A stretch of 64,000 nucleotides of DNA from Lenzites betulinus (taxonomy: Eukaryota > Basidiomycota > Agaricomycetes > Polyporales > Polyporaceae): positions 310,001 to 374,000 of the forward strand of contig JABYQU010000003.1 of NCBI GenBank assembly GCA_022264855.1, written 5' to 3'. The notes under the pieces are model-generated. The model saw only the letters and a list, made by a program, of their open reading frames with translations, was not told the origin of the DNA and ran no database searches. Below are positions 47,836 to 59,555 of the stretch, one piece after another (the stretch's first letter is position 1; every line of letters begins with the position of its first letter). The translations under genes were made by a program, and so were the position numbers.

Positions 47836-50800
47836 TCAATCCAACGCACCATTACCATTACAATAATCTACGTTGCCCGTGACGGGGTTGCCCCACCATG
47901 CGGGGAACGGGCGCGGCATGCCCGACGCGCCGAATACCGCAAAGGAGAGGATGAAGATCATGACCTGTGCACCGCCGTCGAGCGCGCCACCCAAGATGTA
48001 GTTGTACTTGCGGTACCAGCCGGGGTGGTAGCGCCGCAGCCAGAACTGCGACGCGACGCCGACGATGATGCTCGCGAAGACGGGCGAGTTCGTGCCGGCC
48101 GACATCCACGCTGAATATTGGTAGATAATCGGCAGGATGATGCTGTCCGTGCGGAAGCCGCCGATCGTGGGCCACCTCTTAGCAAGGAGCCACTGGATGA
48201 ACGTCGGAATCATGCCGAAGACGAGCGAGAGCGGAATCCAGATGTATGGGCCGTGGGGGCCGTATAGCTGCTTCGCGAGGGACCAGGTAACGGCCGCGCT
48301 GTTCAAGCTCTGGGGCTCTTGGCCACTACGATGCGAATTAGACACACGCCACAAACATAGACTGTCAGCATGGCATACCTCCAGACGTTCGTTCCGCGAG
48401 GGTCGAGTAGAATTTCACGTTGGGCGTCGACCACGGAAATCATGACAACTATGCGGGGGCTAGCTCAGCAACGAGCGTGTTTTTGGACGGGGTAGATGGG
48501 GTACTCACCGTAGTTTACCACAGCGCCGAGGATGGTACCCCAAATCTGGGTGAGAAACATGGCGCGCGGGGGGATCTTAAGATACTGGCCCATCTTGAGG
48601 TCTCCGGCCAGACCAATGGAGGTGGCTACGACATCGTGGCTCCACATGGAGAACTGCAAGAAGGCATTCAGCCAAACACGCCAGAATGGAGTAGTAGACC
48701 ATATGGATGACGCACGTAGAGGTTCGCAACAGGCTTGCCAGGGTTGACGGCACCGGCAACCATCTTCATGAGCTGGTTCGTGGCAATGCCGTTCCCCATG
48801 CGAGCGTACAACAATGTCGAGAAGGGCGTAATGAAAGCTGTATGATACTCAATTAGGGGTGCCACACGATATGCACTTCATTGGAAAAACTCACCTCCGA
48901 GGAGAAGAGAGATGATGTACGCCCACCACGGGAGAGTTGTCTGGCCCTTGAGTACAACAATTAAGCCTGTCGTGTATCAGTTCAAGATCCTGCGTAGCAT
49001 GGTGACTCGACCGTGAGCACTCACCGGCAAAGAACGCAAGCACAAGCAGCCCGAAGTACCAGTACCAAGGTACTTCTTCGTAGTCCTTGTTGATAGCCTG
49101 TATGTAAGAAAGCAGTAAGCGCTTATGGCATGCAAACATTCTAGCTAGCCAGCATACCTGCCAATGCGGATCGGGCTGAGTCTTCGCCCGCGCCTGTTTA
49201 AAGGAGTCGCGGAAGTATGGGCCCCAAAAGAGCACGGTATGGGCGATGAGGCCACCAATCTATGAATACCAGTCAGCCACGACATTGACCATGTGAGGAG
49301 GGAAATAAGACCCACTCCGAGGTTAGCGCACAAGTTCGCCCACGCGTTCGAACCTATGCGTTCAGATAACGATGAGCGAACAACGGACAGCGTGGATATG
49401 ACAGTGGACGTACCGGTCAGTGCAGGAAGACCAATCTCTTGCAGTGCAGTCTCGTTCAGGGTGAACGTGGGACCAAACACGAAGGACTGGTTGTAACGCC
49501 CGCCGTCCTGATTGTAAAGTGACGTGGAGAGCATCGGGAACGCCTTGGACTATGGATGCGTGGAGGGTTGTCAGTTTTGGTCTGACTTGATTAGCGACAC
49601 CGATTGTGGAGGACGTACATTCCATACGTTGGAGTAGTAGATACCCATGATAGCGATGTAGCACACTACGTAACCAACCCACGAGTTCGCCTGTTGGACG
49701 AGCGGGAAGCTCATGTAACTGTTTCTCCAGAGTCAGGAAGCTCCCACAAGACCTGAGGGAAATAACGTACGCGGAGGTGATGTACTGCCAATCAAGGGAC
49801 AAACTGAGGAAGCCGAGGCCTTCGTTACCGTCGGTACCGCCAAACAGGTTGGTGATAACATCCTGGGCACCAATATTGGCGTGTTGGGTGCCGAGACAGA
49901 TGATATTGATACCGTTCAGGAGCGGGAAGATGTACGAGGGAAAGATCTCCCAGATGAACATCCCCGTGAACGCGGACCAGAACAGCTTGAGTCGCTTGTG
50001 GTTTGCCGAGCTGTCGAAATGAAGGGCTTGCAAAAGATGAGAGGGGACCTCTTAGATGGTAATGACATGGAGGAGCTCACTTTGGAAGATAGACACAGTA
50101 GGAAGGTTCTATGGATAATCGTCAGTATAAACATGGCATATCTTTTACGGATTTCTTACACCCCAGTAGACCATCTCACTAGGGTAGACGGTGAGGGGTC
50201 GCAGAAGACCAACAAGACCGTAACTGGTAGGCATCAGCACATGTAATTAGTTATTACAACTGCTGAAACTTACCCGAAGCAGGCGGTAGAGAAGGTGGCG
50301 AGGACAGCAGTGGTGGCTTGGACGTTCGTATCATAGTAAAGCTAGTGAGGAAGACCAGCTGTCAACTGCCATGCGTGTGTACTTCAACGTATTACGGATA
50401 CTTACGCGCTGCACGGCGAAGTTCATAACGGCAGAACTACCGCCAGCAGCGGTTGACGCGACCAGAGAAGCAATGACGTGCTACACGCTCATCAGTCTCT
50501 TGATGATGCAAATACGAGGAGGGGGACGCACCTCCTTGATGCGGAACTCGCCGGGGTTGATAAAACGCAGGGTGGGGCCGAGTCGGGCGAAGCGCGTGCC
50601 TTCGACCCATTCAGCGCGGGGAAGATACTTCGCCCATGCGATACCAAAGCTGTAGATGAGGAGAAGAAGGAAGACTGTGGAGATAGAGACCTGCACAGGC
50701 TTGAAGAGGTAGATCTAGTGCCACATATGCGCATAAGTGGGCGGCCGGCATCTCGGGATGTAATGCAAGTCATACCTGACAGAGGGCGGCGCCCAAGCCT

Positions 50801-51117
50801 GCAAACACCGTGCCGAGGAAGAGCGAGCGGAACGTCAGCGCCGGATCGTGGTCGTCGCGGATGTCGACGAGGTAGCGCGAGACGTCCCAGCCTGTCGTGA
50901 TGACGGGCTCGCCGTTGACGAACCGCACCTTGTGCTCTTCATCGTACTCATTCACGTCGGCCTCGAGTTTACCATTAGACCCGAGGGAGGAGTCGGAGCT
51001 AAGACGTTTTTCGAGCCGGCCAAGTCCCGCCTTCTCGTCGAAAGAGTCGGCAGAAGAGTGGTCGCCCTGGGCAGCAGTGAGCTGAGGGAGCTGTTCGACG
51101 CCGTCTTGGGAAGCCAT
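47836..51117 (-). CDS. OPT-family oligopeptide transporter
   Basis: Proton-coupled importer for small peptides, in the plasma membrane, about 800 residues in many exons. The ATG at 51117 begins a hydrophilic N terminus (MASQDGVEQLPQLTAAQGDH) with Ser/Asp/Glu-rich sequence. The family region starts at DIRDDHDPALTFRSLFLGTV. Many membrane helices follow, for example VSISTVFLLLLIYSFGIAWA, AINKDYEEVPWYWYFG with its next helix, and PWWAYIISLLLGAFITPFS. NPGEFRIKEHV and NPGKPVANLYF are typical OPT loops. The last exon holds YHPGWYRKYNYILGGALDGG and ends DYCNGNGALD. No start or frame problem seen. Confidence 0.94.
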
Positions 51118-53642
51118 GAGTAGACTCGGACGAGGAGCGCGGCAGCTAGAGCTGGGGACTGCTGGGGGCATCCACTGTGCGTCGGCAGATTATATGGACC
51201 CCGCACCGCGCGGCTGGGCCGAAAGAACATCTCCCGGATTCGGGAGACGACATGGTGCTCCTTCTTGGTGCAATTCTCTCGAGCGCCATGCGACATACGC
51301 CATCGAAGAGCCCAAGGGGATAACCACTCGGGCGCCAGGATCAATCTGATATGGGCGGACTTGAGCACGAATGGGGATTTTCTGTAGAGATCAGCTAGAC
51401 TTCGCATCGCCGGATTCGCCGGCCAGTTCTACCCCAGCACCGAGCATAGATTGCGCAATCAGCCAAGCCAGTTGCCCCAGGTTGCAAACTGGCGGTTCCC
51501 ATGTGGTTTCTTTGATCCCTCGGGTCCTGCCATCGAGAACCTGAGTATCGCGATCGGTCAATTATGGGCGTACTCAAACTGCGGCACACACAACCTTGGA
51601 ACATAGGTACCTTCAATATTCATGCATTCATGGGCAGGTTGCACAAGAATGAATATCGCATAGGGGCCTCTCCCGCTGTTGGCGAACAGCTTGAGTAGCG
51701 AGCTCACCCAAGCGATACGGTATCTCTTTCCTGCATGACCCGGAGCATTTAACTCGGCCCTTGACTGTGTCCGCGCACATGGGCGGAAGAATAGAACACC
51801 GCAACATCTACCTGCCGGACGGAAAAAGCGTCATCGCCGTCGCCACTTGCGTGCTGGTGCCTTGCTCGTTTCAGTACTGACCTTGCGAGTCGCTATTATA
51901 ACCTCCCCGCGATAAACGCGGGGAGATCTAGCAGAAACGGCTGCTTGTCCTCCCGAGCCTTGAGAGCCTAGAGATAGTGTTCTCGTGCCATGGGAAGAAT
52001 CACACGAGCAGCGTATGGAGCGGTGCGGTTTCGATGCCCCCCTCCGCTTAGCCCTAATCGTCTGGACAAGTGCGGCGATACGAGGTCGCAGCAGTGCCCG
52101 AGGGCGTCGGATACGTACGTATGTCTTTGTCGTCTGCGCGCGCGCACTGACAGGCCACACCGAAGACGGCGGCCTGAGGGTTCTTCCAGCGAGACGCCAG
52201 AAGGTTCGGTGTACGATCTGTAGGGTCACCAGACCGCTGTCGTGGCGATTCTGAGCACGACCCAGACAGGCGGTCACTTACACGTATCCTGGAGGCCACA
52301 CAAAGACGGAATTCTTTCGCCTCCAGTGTTGGACGGACGGCCGGCGGAGAAGATCACGTTGTCTGGCCTTAGTAGCTTGAGTACCTCTATGAGTGAGTAC
52401 CTTCACACGACTCACAGCTGCATTGAATACGCACAAATGGCATCTTGAACTATTGGGCCATAATGACGTGCTGCCAGAATTCCCAGGAGCGTAGTGGTGC
52501 GCAAACCGAAGCTGCTCACCATCGCCTACGTCAACCCATAGTCCGCAGCTCCACGAAGCATACGCTCCATGCTACCGAGGTGTGGATTGGTGTAGAACTT
52601 GAAAGGAACGTATCAACAGGAACCGGGATGCACGGGGAGACTCTGGTTCCTTGCTTCGCCGTATCGCTGTGCGCTTGGCTATGCTCGTTTAGGCTGAGGC
52701 GAAATTTGAGTTACACCTAGAGGCTAGCGGAAGCATTTGATCCTTACGAGCATGATGGGATGAGCGCGTTACGTGGAAACAACTTGATATGCAGCCGTGC
52801 AGTCTTGGCTGTTCCCCTGTATGATGATAACGCCCGAGATAGCTCTACTGATCGCGTTTGCGGTCACTATCACGCAAATCACTTAGGCGGTGGCAGCCAT
52901 CTGAGCATTGACTCGTTGCCGCACTACTCCCTTACCGCACTGACAGAATGTCAGTTATCCATCATATCTGGAAGGGGCGGCGAACTCACTTTTTGACGAG
53001 ACGATACGCAATGCGCACCGCACTAGCAGAATGCCAAGCGGCGATAAGCAATCACGAATAATTCGACCCCCGAGGGCGTAGCAAGATAGACGCACCCAGG
53101 TGGCCTAGCCACACGTCTATACACGAGGGGCAGGCACCGAAGCTGAGCCACGGGGTAAGGGTGGAGGTACGATGCGAACTGTTCCTCCGGGTTCCAACCC
53201 AGCTCTCAGCTCTCCGTGGGTGCATGCCGCATGGCTCCCGCCGCCACCGTGGCGCAACGGACCACGTCGCGATTCCCAGTCCTGTGCCAATCTGCCCTTA
53301 CATATACAGGCAATTGCGTCCGGCACTGTGTGCCCGCGGTGTTTTTGACATGAGATCAGGGTGGCGCGAAGGTGCATCGATGGTGTCAATGCTCACCTAG
53401 TGAACGACATTGGCATCCAAGTTCCGCCCGTAAACGAGCGCGTCACATCCGCGGAAAGATGAAACTACTACCATAAACGCACAAGACGTCAGGAACAGAA
53501 GAAGAGCATGAATATATCGCGAGCAGGTACGCCATATCTAAATCACTCAAGCTCGGCAATCTGTGCGGCGGAAATAGATTAATGGCTTCGTTCGCGATCT
53601 TGCGCCTTCCTGCTCGGAAAGACGGCGCGGTGTACATTAGAC
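51118..53642. other. Gene-free stretch of 2.5 kb
   Basis: The longest interval without a recognisable gene apart from the 9-11 kb repeat. Short open frames on both strands lack motifs and codon character. No tRNA, LTR or transposase motif seen. It may contain a distal promoter for the transporter or decayed sequence. Confidence 0.4.
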
Positions 53643-54362
53643 TCAGGGCCCAAAGGCCTCGGCGTCGACCTCCAGAACCGGCACCCACTTGCGGACGTAG
53701 CCCGCCACTTCGACGACGGAAACTACGCGAATATGCTTGAACGTGATCGAGTCGAGACCGATCGCCCACTGCGGCTCGGTGCATACAGTGTGGCGACGCC
53801 TCTGCAAGTGAAAGACCATACATGAGCACGGTAGAGTAGGCTAGCAAGAATGGACAACTTACCGTCGTCGATAATACCCAATCTGCCAGCGCCTGGCAAA
53901 CCATATCCAGTAAATCCACTTTCCTTAATGGTGCAGTCCCCGCAGCAACTGCTTCGGGCACAGCTATGTAGCGTGTATCGGCGTCGTAGCCCGGCCACTG
54001 TGCACAATATGAAACAACAACGCGTTGTGGTCAGCATGACTTCGCAGCCAACCGGGACATGTGGGCGCACCCACCTGGTTTTGATACAGGATCCTCCAAT
54101 CGTCGATGAGCTCGTCCAGGCTGTCGTTGGGGTTGTCAAGGCATAAATGCGTTCGCTTCTTCTCGGACAGTCGGATCCACTCGGCCAGCGAGACCCCGCG
54201 CGAGCCGTGCATTCGAAACTCGACCACATTCGACACACGCGCGGGAGGAAATGGGAGTGGTAGTGGGACACGCGTGGCAGAGATGGAGGCCGACGACGAC
54301 GAAGACGACGAAGATGCATAGCCTGGGTCAATTTCGTCTTCTGTGGAATTGGATGAGGCCAT
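53643..54362 (-). CDS. Protein of unknown function, about 200 residues
   Basis: Three exons. The ATG at 54362 gives MASSNSTEDEIDPGYASSSS, a serine-rich leader. The body has VEFRMHGSRGVSLAEWIRLS, DELIDDWRILYQNQ, an intron, then WPGYDADTRYIAVPEAVA and DLLDMVCQALADWVLSTT. A second intron leads into RRRHTVCTEPQWAIGLDSIT, FKHIRVVSVVEVAGYVRKWV and the end VDAEAFGP. The frame is continuous over all three exons, which supports a real gene. I do not recognise a domain. No signal peptide or membrane helix. An upstream in-frame ATG at 54602 would add 80 residues of poor quality. Confidence 0.68.
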
Positions 54363-55089
54363 GGAGCTCGTAGAGGATGCGGGAGAATAAATCGAGGAGC
54401 GAAGAGTGGCGTAGTGTATTGTGCTTAATCCGACTGCACGATGTTGTTGTGTCTTGGACCAGGATGCAATAAAAGGACGCGTTTGGGTATGAACTCCATC
54501 ATCCGCTGCGGTGTGGCTTATGCCTGAGAACAACGTTCTTTGTCCTAAGCCCGCGAGTTCCAATATAAATGGAGAGTTATGCATGGAAAGTGGGCCCTGC
54601 ATGGTAGATGTTGCTGATTGGTTGATCGGTGAGATGTGGCGTCGATATGGATGGGGTACTAGACAAAACGGGGAGAGAAGGTGAAAAGTGGCGGACGGGT
54701 CTTATATACTCACAAGCCAAAGAGTACGAAGCTTTACGCACTGCGATTGCCTGTCACTTGTCATTGTCGACAGCAGAACAGCAGCACACGAATCGCTTTG
54801 TCTGCTGCAGCGGTCCAGTCGTGCCGCAGCTTCCCTCCCAGGTCAAGTGACTTGCTGCGACGTATCGAAGCTTCGGACATATTAGTGACGTGGCTAAGTG
54901 CGCGAAGCGAACCCTCGTTGTTTTCCGGTGGTACCCTTCACAATAAGCTTCACTATATAGGGATAGATCTGCTGCATAACGATGAGTGGAATACTACGGG
55001 GAGACAAAAGACTTACATGTTTAATGGATAGTCTGATCAACGACCGGACGCCATGGCATACGCATCGCAGGACCCCTGGCGGGTCGGCT
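54363..55089. other. Intergenic, 727 bp
   Basis: Promoter of the short unknown gene and 3' flank of ALG2. Nothing else recognised. Confidence 0.4.
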
Positions 55090-56815
55090 TCATACCGACA
55101 GGATTAGCCTCACGGCATACCCCAGTAGCGCAAAGAGTAGCGCAAAGACCGTCCAAACGCTTGTGGGCGTTGGAACGCGTCCCAGTGCGACTGTCTCCTG
55201 CAAGGCCTGCTCCAAGTCCCGTGCCATTGCCTCCATCCCGAATTTCTCCTTCGCTCGCCTCTTCGCCCTCTCGGCCAAGCCTGCCCGCTCCTGCGGCGAC
55301 ATGCCGACGATCTCTATCAGTGCTTCCGCCCACACCTCTGGATCTGGACGACGGAGCCATCCCGTGCGCGCGCTCGCTGGAGCGTCGACCACGCTCTCAG
55401 TCGGACCGCCACTGTCGCAGGCGAGGACAGGAAGCCCACACACCATGCCCTCGACAGGTCCAATACCGAAGTGCTCGTTCGTAGGTGTGTAGAGGAGTGC
55501 GAGCGTCGATGTCGATGTAAGAAGTGCCGAACGCTGAACGGTGGAAAAGTTCAGCAGAAATACGATGTCCGCGTTGTCGTTATCCGAAGTGGACGGGAGG
55601 GAAGGCAAAGCAACTGTCGAGGTCGAAGGTGTAGTGATAGCGTAAGTCAGGTCATGCGCCTTCGCGCTGTCCAGCAGTAATTGAAGCGTCTTCACATTAT
55701 CCAGTAGGCGCGGATCATATCCGCCTTCACCGAGCAGTCAAGATCAAGATACAGCACATCAGATGATACGAATGCTTACCAGCCAGCACTAGACGGAGCT
55801 TTCGCGAATGTCCCACACCGGGGGACTTCTTCTGAAGCTCCGCGAACGAGTGTATTGCCAGCGCCGCATTCTTCTTCGATTCGAATCGGTTCACTGACAG
55901 TAGCGTTGGCCGATCCCTATAACGACCTTCGTCAGCCTGCGTACGTGGGTAGGGTAAGGTAGGCGCAGTCGGTCCACGCACGATAGGATGGACACAATGT
56001 CAGGTTCACTGTGATTCACGTCGAGGGGCTGGTATGTATCAAGGTTTATACCAGGGTAAACCACAAGCGGCGTCGCCTTTATAGACGGGAAGTGCCGTTT
56101 GAAGACACGCTTCGTGAAGTTTGAGTTCACAAGGATAGTATCGGCCTGTCCTAGATGAGAGTTAGTAGCGAGAAGATGTACAGTAAATAAGCTACACACT
56201 GGTCGCAGCTTCCTCCACAGCGTCCATAGGAAGTCGATATATGCGCTTCAGTAGGCTACCTTTTGGCCTCGCACCCTCTACGTATGCTCCACCGGACATT
56301 AATTTGTCGGGAAAGTGGCAGTAGTACAGTACCCGCGTATGTGCGCCGAGACGCAGAAATGGAATGCACGTAGGAAGGAGGTCGACGAAGTAGACGTCGT
56401 AGGACGGCATTGAGGGGCTCAATAGATGACGAGTGAGGTGTAGTTGTCGAGCATGCGAGAACAGGACATGCAGTTTACCCCTGATTGCACGGGGAAACGG
56501 TGAGGATATGAGGTGTACGCGCAGCGTACCTATGGTCTTGGTTAACCCTGTTCTTCGATATGAGCTATAGCGTGCGCCAGGGACATACCATCGCGTGTTT
56601 CCTCAAAGCAGTGGCCGGGATCATGGTGCGAGGTATAGAGGTCGACATTGTGCCCCAACTTCTGGAGACCGAGAGCTGCGTCTACCACCAGACGCTCCGC
56701 CCCACCTATTCTACATAAGCGTTCATCAAGCTCAAATGAAGTATTGCATTCAGTATCACGCACCAATCCCAAGATCTGGGTGTATAAACGCGATGCGTAG
56801 TTTGCCGGAGGACAT
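55090..56815 (-). CDS. ALG2: ALG2 alpha-1,3/1,6-mannosyltransferase
   Basis: Adds the second and third mannose to the dolichol-linked N-glycan on the cytosolic face of the ER. The ATG at 56815 gives [16 protein letters not shown], and an intron then splices into [19 protein letters not shown], the ALG2 signature. Next come [49 protein letters not shown] and [17 protein letters not shown]. The catalytic EX7E motif is [10 protein letters not shown], followed by [21 protein letters not shown]-terminal hydrophobic helix ([20 protein letters not shown]) would anchor it to the ER, as in yeast. All expected parts are present. Confidence 0.95.
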
Positions 56816-57288
56816 CGTGATATTGTCAACAACAACGCAGCTTTCAAAGTATCGATGCTGGTGCGTGTAGGTTTGCCGCGTATGCGCTACAACAAATTGG
56901 CCTATTCCGCGTTGGTCGTGGGGTTGCACGCAGTGGTTTCACGTCGGAAGCTTTAGCTAGTGGAATTCTCAGTTCTGTTTGGCAACGAGGTGGGAGGCGT
57001 TGAGTACGGTGGAAGTGACAACGGTCATTAATTTACAGTGACACCCGGTGGCAGTCGCACAAGCGCTTGTTCACGTGAATGGGCGCTACGTGATAGTCAC
57101 TGACTGAAATCAACATAGTGAGATGGTGCTACAAATCGTTACTATAAACACTAGGCTTGGCAACCCAGTGGCAGAAGGATGAGTAGTAACTAGTAACTTG
57201 TTATGCTGTATGCTGGCTTTCCGTAATGACTGTACGAATGCTTGTGTGTGCTTGAAACAGGTATCGCTCATCCCAGCTCTAGGTGATA
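56816..57288. other. Intergenic, 473 bp
   Basis: Promoter of ALG2 and 3' flank of the RBR gene. Nothing recognised. Confidence 0.4.
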
Positions 57289-59273
57289 TTAAGCTGTGTT
57301 CCACTCCCAACGGCCTTCAGCTAGGCCATCCGCGGTATCTCGCAGAACGATCTCATGTCGTGCGTGGACGTATACCTGATGTCCTATGAACAGAATGCGG
57401 AGCGAAAGGTAAGAGATAACGTACCGTCTTGTCCATCATTCTCTGACGGAGGCTCTTCACACAATCCGCCTCAACGGGCTCCTCGAGTAGCTGCGAAAGG
57501 TCTTCTACAGCCTTCTCCAGGTCTCTACATGGTTCTCGTTAGCATGTTTCGCAGTCAAGACTGGTACATTCCAGTACTAACGCTTGGACGTCTTCAAAGA
57601 TCTGCTTCTGGTTGCCCGCTACAAGGAAATAAGCCATCGCGTACGTCCACTTGAGCGTGGAGCGGCAGCGTGTGAGCTCATCCACAGCCTCGCGCATGAA
57701 TCTCGACTGAGTGGTAAATCAGAACCAAAGGTGATGGCCTTGCCTGGAGAACCATGCGCACCTCAATCCAAGACATCTTGCTTGTCTCCTGCCACTCAAC
57801 CATCTTCTCCTCCGTGCGGGTGCAGAGCTCCTCGTCAAGGTGTGCGGAAATCTCGTGGTTGTTGAACCTGTCAAAGTAGAACAGCCACTTCTCGAGGTTC
57901 TGCCTCGCCACGGTGGAAGATGTGTCCGGCTCAGGCTCCTTCCACGCGTTGCAGATCTCGTTGTTGTACCCATGCACGTCCCAGTTCTTCATACACAACC
58001 AGCAAAACTGATACTGGCAGTGCCGACACAGGATGCGGCTGGAAACACGGGACGCGTGGTGCGCAGATCGCAGTCAATACCAGTACACATTGAAACGTTG
58101 TAAGAATGAGAGGCCGGAATACGCACTTGCATCCTCCGTTCTTCTCGATATTGTTCTCGCACTTCGGGCATGTGCGGGTGTTTGCCTTGATCCATTGCGA
58201 CGTTCCCGCGTCATCGCGTGCGTTCTTCAGCCACAATTTGACCAGCTTGCAGGTCAGTGGCCGGTGGTCAGAATCCATTCCACATCCGAAGCAGAAGACG
58301 TGCCCCCCTCCGCACTTCACCGTCGGCACCTCCGTGAGGAGGGAGTTTCCAGTGCCGGATGTGCACGAGACGGTCTCGGTGCATCCGGGATGTGGGCAAA
58401 AGCGCAGGCGCGAGTGTGCCCCTACATACGACTGCAGAACTAGCTCCTTATAGCTGTCACAAATGTCAGCGCCGCATACATCAATTCGAAGCGCGGTCTA
58501 ACACAAACCGTTTGTGCACGCTAGGCTCAACAAGCTTTGCGATCGATAAGTCATCCACAACGGTGCGGCAGTCGTCGTGCATACATCTAAATGTACACTG
58601 GCCCTCGTCCTTGATCTTAGATGAGACGTACTCCTGCCAACATGGCTCGCAGAACGTGTGCTGACACCGTAGACGAAACACCGCGGGGGGACAGTCGTCA
58701 CAGCACACGCCACAGGTGAAATGGGGCGGCGCGCTAGGGGAGTCGAGCCGGATGCGTTTCGCGGGTGGGGGGCCAAGTGTAGGGCTCGAATGATTGTTCA
58801 TGGGCTCGCCGGCATCATGTAGGACGGATGCCGCGGAATCGAGGAATTTCTCAATGAGACGGTCGTTGTCCCAGTTGAAATGTCGCAGCAGGATGGACAC
58901 GATAGGCGACTGAACCAAGTATGACCGAAAGGACGGCGAGGCAGCGCATCGGACAAGGCGAGGTCAACTGGGAGTGAGGAACGAGTAGATTGCAGTGCCA
59001 TGTACCTCGAGTCCGATGATGTTAGCTACCTGGCTAATGTCGTTATCCACCAGCTGTTGCAGCTGCGTCGTCGAGAGACTCTTGTGCTCGACCTCGCGGA
59101 CGTTGCTCTTGCCCTTGAACTGCGGCAGCGGCTCATCGTCGAAGTCGGAGTCGTTCGTGCCCTTTGCGCGAGTTGTCAGAGAGTACGTACGACGAACAGG
59201 GCTGCCTTACGTCTACAACGGACGCATCGTCAGAGTCGTAGTAGTCACTGCCGACGTCGGAGAGGTCAGACAT
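57289..59273 (-). CDS. Ariadne-type RBR E3 ubiquitin ligase
   Basis: RING-in-between-RING ligase that passes ubiquitin through a cysteine. The ATG at 59273 opens an acidic leader (MSDLSDVGSDYYDSDDASVV). A UBA-like part follows (LLRHFNWDNDRLIEKFL). RING1 is CGVCCDDCPPAVFRLRCQHT to CMHDDC. The IBR has FCPHPGCTETV and GGGHVFCFGCGMDSDHRPLTC. RING2 is CPKCENNIEKNGGC, spliced into NRILCRHCQYQFCWLCMKNW. The Ariadne domain begins DVHGYNNEICNAW and runs to DLEKAVEDLSQLLEEPVE; it ends GRWEWNTA. The catalytic cysteine (GGC) is present, but the next His of the NHM motif seems to be Arg. Confidence 0.92.
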
Positions 59274-59555
59274 GGTGGTAGGGGATTAAGACAATCCTTG
59301 CATTCTGGACCGCGGAGTAAATAAGAATTGGGATTGACAAAGATCAATATTGGACTTTCCCACGCTTACCCAAGCTAGACTACTAGTACACCCTCCATGG
59401 CCCGAGTTGAATTTACCCCCTCCTCCTCCATTATATGCTGCTGTGCACTTTATGTACAGTTGCAAGTACAACCACGCTACGCACATGCAGTTATACCACA
59501 AGAGTACTTCCAGACCAGACTCGTTAGAGCGTCTAGCACATACACTACCATCAAG

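Noticed and set aside
51831..52277. Minus-strand frame of 148 codons in the 2.5 kb gene-free stretch
   Set aside because: Arg/Ser-rich, with no motif and no sensible splice context; probably chance.
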